From NCBI GenBank assembly GCA_021029095.1, contig JAJOHG010000379.1, positions 1 through 24,480 of the forward strand: 24,480 nt of DNA, read 5' to 3'. This document shows, piece by piece, positions 19,515 through 24,480 of the stretch. The notes under the pieces were generated by a model. The model was not told the DNA's origin and searched no databases. It saw nothing but the letters and a program-made list of their open reading frames with translations. Numbering within the stretch: position 1 is the first letter of the stretch; each line of letters begins with the position of its first letter. A program made the translations under genes and the position numbers. Source of the DNA: Phellopilus nigrolimitatus. Taxonomy: Eukaryota > Basidiomycota > Agaricomycetes > Hymenochaetales > Hymenochaetaceae.

Positions 19515-21622
19515 TCATCGCGAGTACGGATGGAAACCGTGACCCCTTTGCGTCCTCTGCGGACCAACACCGCCTTGAGGACCAGTGGGCGCACCTCTGG
19601 GACCACGAGGCGCGTTCACAGGCCCGCCGGCCATCATACCGCCTGCAGGGCCCATGCCCGCACCCATCCCACCTCGACTCATAGGTCCCATCGGGCCCGG
19701 ACCCATGGTCATACCCATGCCGCCTGCTGGACCCATACCCGGACCCATACCACCGCCCATGCCCGCACCCATCCGACCTATTCCAGATCCGCCCCCCATG
19801 CCCATCGCACCCATCGCGCCGGCACCCATCATGCCCATACCGCCGGGCATGCCTCCAGCCATGGGACCCATTCCCGGACTCCCGCCCATACCACCGCCCA
19901 TGCCTGCAGCTCCACCCATGCCAGCCGCACCGCCAAACTGCTGGAACATGCGCGTGTAGAGCGCTGCAAGCGCCTGCGGGTCAAACGGAGTGTTTCCTGC
20001 GCTCTGGCCCACCGGAGGGCTTTGCGTAGCTCCGCCAGTGAAACCAGCTTGTCCGCCGGTGAACGCAACGGCGTCACTTTGTCCGCCGAATCCGTTCCCG
20101 CGGAATTCACCACCTCCACCGCCTGGGCCGTCGCGCTGATGACGGGGTTGAGCGAGCTTGACGTCGATCTGAGAAATTTGCGAAATGAACTTGACGTTAT
20201 AACTAGCAAAACAAGTGGGACTCACCAATTTGCCGTCAATCTCAAGCTTCCCGAAGCCGAGAATCGGGTCAACGTTTGCGTTCTCGAAGGAGACGAACCC
20301 AAAGCCCTTGCTCCTGCCCGTTTCGCGGTCAAGCATGACCGTCGAATCGATGACCTTGCCAAACTGCGAAAAATACTCGCGCATGGAGTCTGAGGTGACA
20401 GTACCCGCTAGCCCGCCAATAAACAATTTCTGCGCACGCTGATGCTCTTGCCTAGGAATCGCGCGCTTAGGATCAATCTGAGATAACGCGTCACCGGATT
20501 TAGCACAATGACCATGGAAGCACACTAGATAAATGCGACTTGCAATTTTACCGTCCAGGTAATGCTCCCGAACCATTACAGCATTGACTGAAGCCGGTTC
20601 CTCGAATGTGAGGAAGGCAAAGCATCGCGAACGGCCTGAACCATCTCTCATAATAGTACAAGCTTCGACCTTTCCGAACTGCTCAAAGTACTTTCTAAGG
20701 CCCTCTACATAGGATAGGATTTAGTGCTATCAATTCATGGATCAAGAAAGGCTAGCTAGCTACCATCTGTAGTGTCCCAATTTAATCCACCAATGAACAT
20801 TTTCCTGGATGATTGACATGAGTTCCTGAACGGTGCATGTTACGAAATTGAAAGCAGAAATGTATGATGGGAAAACAGCATCATGCTATTCGTCGACTGG
20901 CTATAGTGCCTAAAATACGTTAAGCACAACACAGGAACAGAGCGAAATACTTGTCTGTCTGACGAACTCCTAGCCTAGCCTAGACGAACAGATGCATAGC
21001 TATGGAGCTAGTCTCGACGAAAGCATGTGCAACGTGACGAGTGACTACCACGACAAGGGTAATTGCTACAGCCTGTAGATTCGTAGGTCCCCAGCCGGCC
21101 AGACTATATCTCATCCCCCAAACCCCACGCACTCAGAAAGCACCGAACACTGCGACATTACTCACCCTTCTTCTTTCATTTCAGACGGCCTGACGTGGCG
21201 GTCCACAATCTGTAACGACGACGCTATCGGCTGTGAAATATCACTTTGTGCCATCGATCTGAAGCCCTGGTCGCCACTACGTAACGAATAATCCTGGTTA
21301 GTAGAAGAGTACGACTGTATGGGTTGCGGTGCATTTCCATTCGGTATTGACGGTCTCGGTGTTTCTTCACGAGGTGCTGCAGACTGTGGGGGAGGCGAAG
21401 CTAGCTTTGCAGGTGTCGGATGTATAGCTGGAGCTGCGGCTGGCGTAGGCTTGGATATTGGCTGCACCTGTGGTTTTGCTGGTTCCCTCGGAGCCTCAGT
21501 TGGCACAGCAAACTCGTTGTCATCGCCGTAAAGATCTAGAAATTAAATCCATTAGACACACAAGAGTCCAGACGTATTCAAAAACACTCGCCTCCATACA
21601 AGTCAGCGTCGAGGTCGGACAT
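19515..21622 (-). CDS. HRP1: Two-RRM Hrp1/DAZAP1-type RNA-binding protein
   Basis: Six exons on the minus strand: 21622-21592, 21535-21166, 20804-20764, 20704-20544, 20477-20226, 20168-19515, giving 502 residues. The first ~130 residues are Pro/Ala/Ser/Gln-rich. RRM1 is at about 135-209 (RNP2 MFIGGL, RNP1-like RSRCFAFLTF), followed by the conserved linker DPKRAIPR. RRM2 is at about 219-294 (LFIGGL, KGFGFVSF). The tail is built of Gly-Met-Gly repeats and ends RGHGFHPYSR. This plan matches yeast Hrp1/Nab4, subunit of cleavage factor IB, which binds the UA-rich efficiency element and shuttles with mRNA; other hnRNP A/B-type proteins cannot be excluded. Introns 1 (21591-21536) and 4 (20543-20478) need GC donors (gcgagt, gcaagt). 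Intron 2 (21165-20805) is unusually long at 361 bp. The start is MSDLDADLYG. Confidence 0.88.
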
Positions 21623-21796
21623 GATGGTGGTTTGAGGAAAGGAAGAGCGTGTCGGTTACGGCAGCCGACTGCCCCTTTTGTCGTTTTTTTCTGACCCGAA
21701 TCGTGAGAATAGTATGTACCGTCATCGCGTTCCTGCAATTTCTATCGAGTTTTTTTTCTTCGTTTTCTTTATTTCTGGAATTGTTAATTCTGCAAT
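21623..21796. promoter_or_regulatory. Short divergent promoter between the Hrp1-like gene and the GH85 gene
   Basis: Only 174 bp separate the two start codons. It contains T-rich runs near 21679-21690 and 21751-21770. No TATA box is clear. Both genes probably share regulatory DNA, which is inferred from spacing only. Confidence 0.5.
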
Positions 21797-24336
21797 ATGC
21801 CTGTTATCTCCAATGAACAGGCATCCGATGCCAAATATTTTGCCTCTTACTTCAAATCACTATCTGATCTCGATGAGTGGGCTCTTAACTCCGGGCCACG
21901 ATACAAAGAAATCTAGACGGCATATTGGATTTTGTGGCGCGCGGAAAGGTTGAGGGGAAAAGCTACGATTCTCGAGGGAAGCTCTTGGTAAAGTCATTTG
22001 ATTGAAATTGTCGCGCAGCCTGGAAATTTGATTATTCTCAAGGTGTGTCACGACTACAAGGCAAGAAAAGGCATTGATAACGACGGGATACTCTTGACTT
22101 ATTCTCAAACAGGGGGGATATACTGAAGGCCCCTCTTCATTAGCGTATACCTTCAACTTCTGGATCGCTGCGATACTTTTATATAGTAAATTTTACTGAT
22201 TAAATGAGTCGTTTTCGGAGACTGATAATGTCTTCAGTTTCTCTCACCATCGAGTAACAATTCCCCCTCCAGGATGGATAAATGCCGCTCACAAACACGG
22301 AGTTAAGATGCTGGGAGTGCTGTAAGTAACGCACGAATACCAAAACTTTTTCGCTAACGACCTGCACATTTAGTATTTTGAACACCACAAGTCCGCGGAA
22401 GACATTCTTCGTCTCCTTGTCGGAAGTTGCCAAAATCTAGGACAGGAACTTCTGGCCCTTCCAGTAATACCGGGCTTCCTGTTTCACCACACTATGCTCG
22501 GCTCCTCGCGGACCTGGCCCACGAGAGAGGATTCGACGGATATTTGCTGAATTTTGAGTATCCATTCGAGGGTCGTTCTGAACAAGTCAGAGCTCTCGAG
22601 GCGTGGATAGCCATTTTTAATGCCGAGCTCAAGCTTAAAGTCGGGGACTATGCCCAAACGATCTGGTGTGGCACGCCAACCTCTTCTTTAATATTCTTCG
22701 TGGAGACTGAATAAAAAGATAGGTATGACAGTATTGTCGTAACCGAGACCTACGCTGGCAAGATCGCTTGAACAGTCGGAACCTTTCTTTCTTCCTCGCT
22801 TCGGATGCCTTCTTTACTAACTACACATGGCCGTCTAACTTCCCTTCACTGTCCGCGCAATATCTTCTCAGCCTCGAGGACGAGCTGATGCAGGGAAAGC
22901 GAAGTCCCTACGGGACATCTTCGTCGGTGTCGACGTCTGGCCAGGGCGCGGCTCTCACGGGGACGGTGGTTCGGATTGTATAAAGCTATCGAGCACGCCG
23001 ACCCGGAGTTTTTGGGCCTCAGTGTTGCGCTCTTCGGGCCTGCGTGGACGTGGGAGAGTGACGAGGGCTCGGACGGCTGGAACTGGGAAACGTGGTGGGC
23101 CCGTGAGCGCAATTTATGGGTTGGCCTGGAGAACGAAGGCATGCCAGTTGATGTTCCCGATGCGCCGGTGCGCCAGGGACAACTGCCATGCGTGCACGGA
23201 CCGTTCAGGCCTGTCAGCGAGTTTTTCCCGAGGCTGCCCCCTCCCAATCCGAGCGCATTCCCGTTTTTCACGTCGTTCAGCCCGGGCGTAGGTTTCGCGT
23301 GGTTTGTTGAGGGTCGGCAGGTGATGCCTAAACAAAGCGGGTGGACAGATGTTGATAAGCAAACATCGTTAGGAGACCAGCTCTGGCCGCGACCAACTGT
23401 CTCATGGGAAGGCACGAATCTTGACGAGCCGCTGAATTCATCGACTGTTTTGAATTTCACTGAGGCTTTTAACGGCGGATCGTCTTTGACAGTTAAATTG
23501 GCAGGCCGGGGTGGTCCCTCTGACGAAGCTTCTTTCCGCTGCTTCTGGATCCCTCTCCAGTCTCTGGCTTTATCGCCGGGCAGAACCTACGAGATCCAGC
23601 TGGTATACAAGGTGTCTTCCGCCGATGTGACCTTGACCTAGCTTTGTCAGTGAAAGCTGACATAGAGGAGATCGCCATGAATATCAATCCGATTCCAAGT
23701 CAGCCGTCGGACGATTTCGCGAATGGTTGGAGCAAAATTAGCATCACATGCAAGCCTGCTGTTAGAACTGGCCTCGACGTCCTCGCAAGCGTCGGAATCA
23801 TGCTTGGCGCTGCCTTCGACGATGCTTCCCTCCCGTATTCTGTTGACATCCAGCTCGGGCAGCTCAGCGCCTTCCCAAAGTCCTCACCTGCCGACGCCAC
23901 GCCATACCAAAGCAGACTCCTCTGGGCCGACTGCGCACCCTCGAACGTCTCCCCCAGCACGCTCGTGTTGACCTGGGAAGCGTGCGTTTCTTTCACTACA
24001 CCCGCCATCGTGCGCGAAACCGACGTTATGCCTGAGGTTCCGCGCCCACCGTGGGTGCTCGATCGCACGCCGCAATGGTTTCCGTGTTTCTTATACTTCA
24101 ACATCTATGTGCAGGCACGTAGGCCCGATTCAAATATTGGGCTTACACCTTCGGATGCGGCGCGCTTCATCGGCACGAGCGGCACGGACGGCCTGCGCAA
24201 TCGTTTTTCAGTGGACCGAGAAGCGCTACCTGAGGGACTTCGCACGGGACCTGTCAGGTTTTCTGTTCAGGGGGTGACAGATCGGGGTGTCGTTCTGCCT
24301 TGGGAATCGAGTGTTTTCGTCGATTGCGATTTGTAG
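21797..24336 (+). pseudogene. GH85 endo-beta-N-acetylglucosaminidase (ENGase), seven frameshifts
   Basis: Segments: 21797-21987, 22043-22060, 22113-22169, 22221-22321, 22374-22665, 22723-24336. GH85 motifs appear in order: MPV start, RGKLLVCHDYKGGYTE, YTFNFW, FSHHRVTIPPPGW, HGVKMLG, LPVSPHYARLLADLA, FDGYLLNFE with the catalytic Asn (22550-22552) and Glu (22556-22558), QTIWYDS, FFTNYTW, DIFVGVDVW and PPWVLDRTPQWFPCF. ENGases cut the chitobiose core of N-glycans, in fungi often in the cytosol; no signal peptide is seen. If frames were joined the protein would be about 760 residues, normal for fungal GH85. The frame breaks near 21911, 22378, 22425, 22751, 22906, 22968 and 23639, each leaving two bases where a codon is expected. 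There are no substitution-type stops. Two introns (22061-22112, 22170-22220) need GC donors. Either a young pseudogene or a local consensus error. Confidence 0.8.
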
Positions 24337-24480
24337 GAGGTACTCCTGTTTAGTTTTTCCCATTTCTGCACGGACTTGTCTTATTACTATTTATCTGAGG
24401 TGGGTCACGAAAAACCGACATGTAGCGATTCATCTGTTCAGTATCTCTGATTTACTGTCAGAATTCGAAATCCATTATGA

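Noticed and set aside
19497..20393. 298-codon His/Thr/Arg-rich open frame on the + strand
   Set aside because: Antisense shadow of the Gly/Met-repeat tail and RRM2 of the Hrp1-like gene.
20805..21165. Possible C/D-box snoRNA in the long Hrp1 intron
   Set aside because: Weak atgatg- and ctga-like words occur, but not in the order or spacing of a C/D snoRNA.
22170..22237. Alternative ENGase intron with GT donor at 22186 and acceptor at 22237
   Set aside because: It has better splice words but forces one more frameshift and loses the Asp before the FSHHR motif; the GC-donor reading fits the family length. Not certain.

Overview
The window looks like nuclear DNA of a filamentous basidiomycete, probably an Agaricomycete. 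Genes are broken by many introns of about 41-81 bp with GTNNGT-type donors. Tandem F-box genes, a SIRT4-like sirtuin, an RNA14 homologue and a GH85 ENGase all fit that group. All gene models were built by hand from splice sites, reading phase and family knowledge. No search or RNA evidence was available.

Layout. (1) 1-7,860 is a tandem F-box locus. Two paralogues on the + strand (1113-2788 and 6111-7781) share introns, promoter and downstream flank. The first ~217 bp of the window match the downstream flank of the first copy, so a third copy probably ends just outside the window. A class II (SIRT4-like) sirtuin gene with ten exons, one of only 10 nt, lies between the copies on the minus strand (3439-5113). 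(2) 7,860-9,386 is AT-rich intergenic DNA holding a ~570 bp non-autonomous TA-target transposon with 23-bp inverted ends. (3) 9387-12375 on the minus strand is the CstF-77/Rna14 3'-end-processing factor. (4) 12910-19246 on the + strand is a 51-exon gene that I do not recognise. It encodes a ~1,166-residue protein with an N-terminal coiled coil, an array of 21-residue coiled-coil modules encoded by very regular small exons, a Ser/Pro-rich linker, and two copies of a C-x2-C-x28-H-C-x3-H motif. (5) 19515-21622 on the minus strand is a two-RRM Hrp1/DAZAP1-type protein with a Gly/Met-rich tail. (6) 21797-24336 on the + strand is a GH85 endo-beta-N-acetylglucosaminidase. Its frame is broken seven times, always by the equivalent of one missing base.

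Functional context. Rna14 and Hrp1 belong to the same cleavage/polyadenylation machinery in yeast (CF IA and CF IB), with the modular coiled-coil gene between them. The other genes show no obvious shared pathway. The most unusual material is the modular exon array at 13,699-17,999, where 63-nt exons alternate along the gene with 29+34-nt split versions of the same unit. Next come the paired zinc-ligand-like motifs, the run of same-direction frameshifts in the ENGase gene, and several inferred GC-AG introns.
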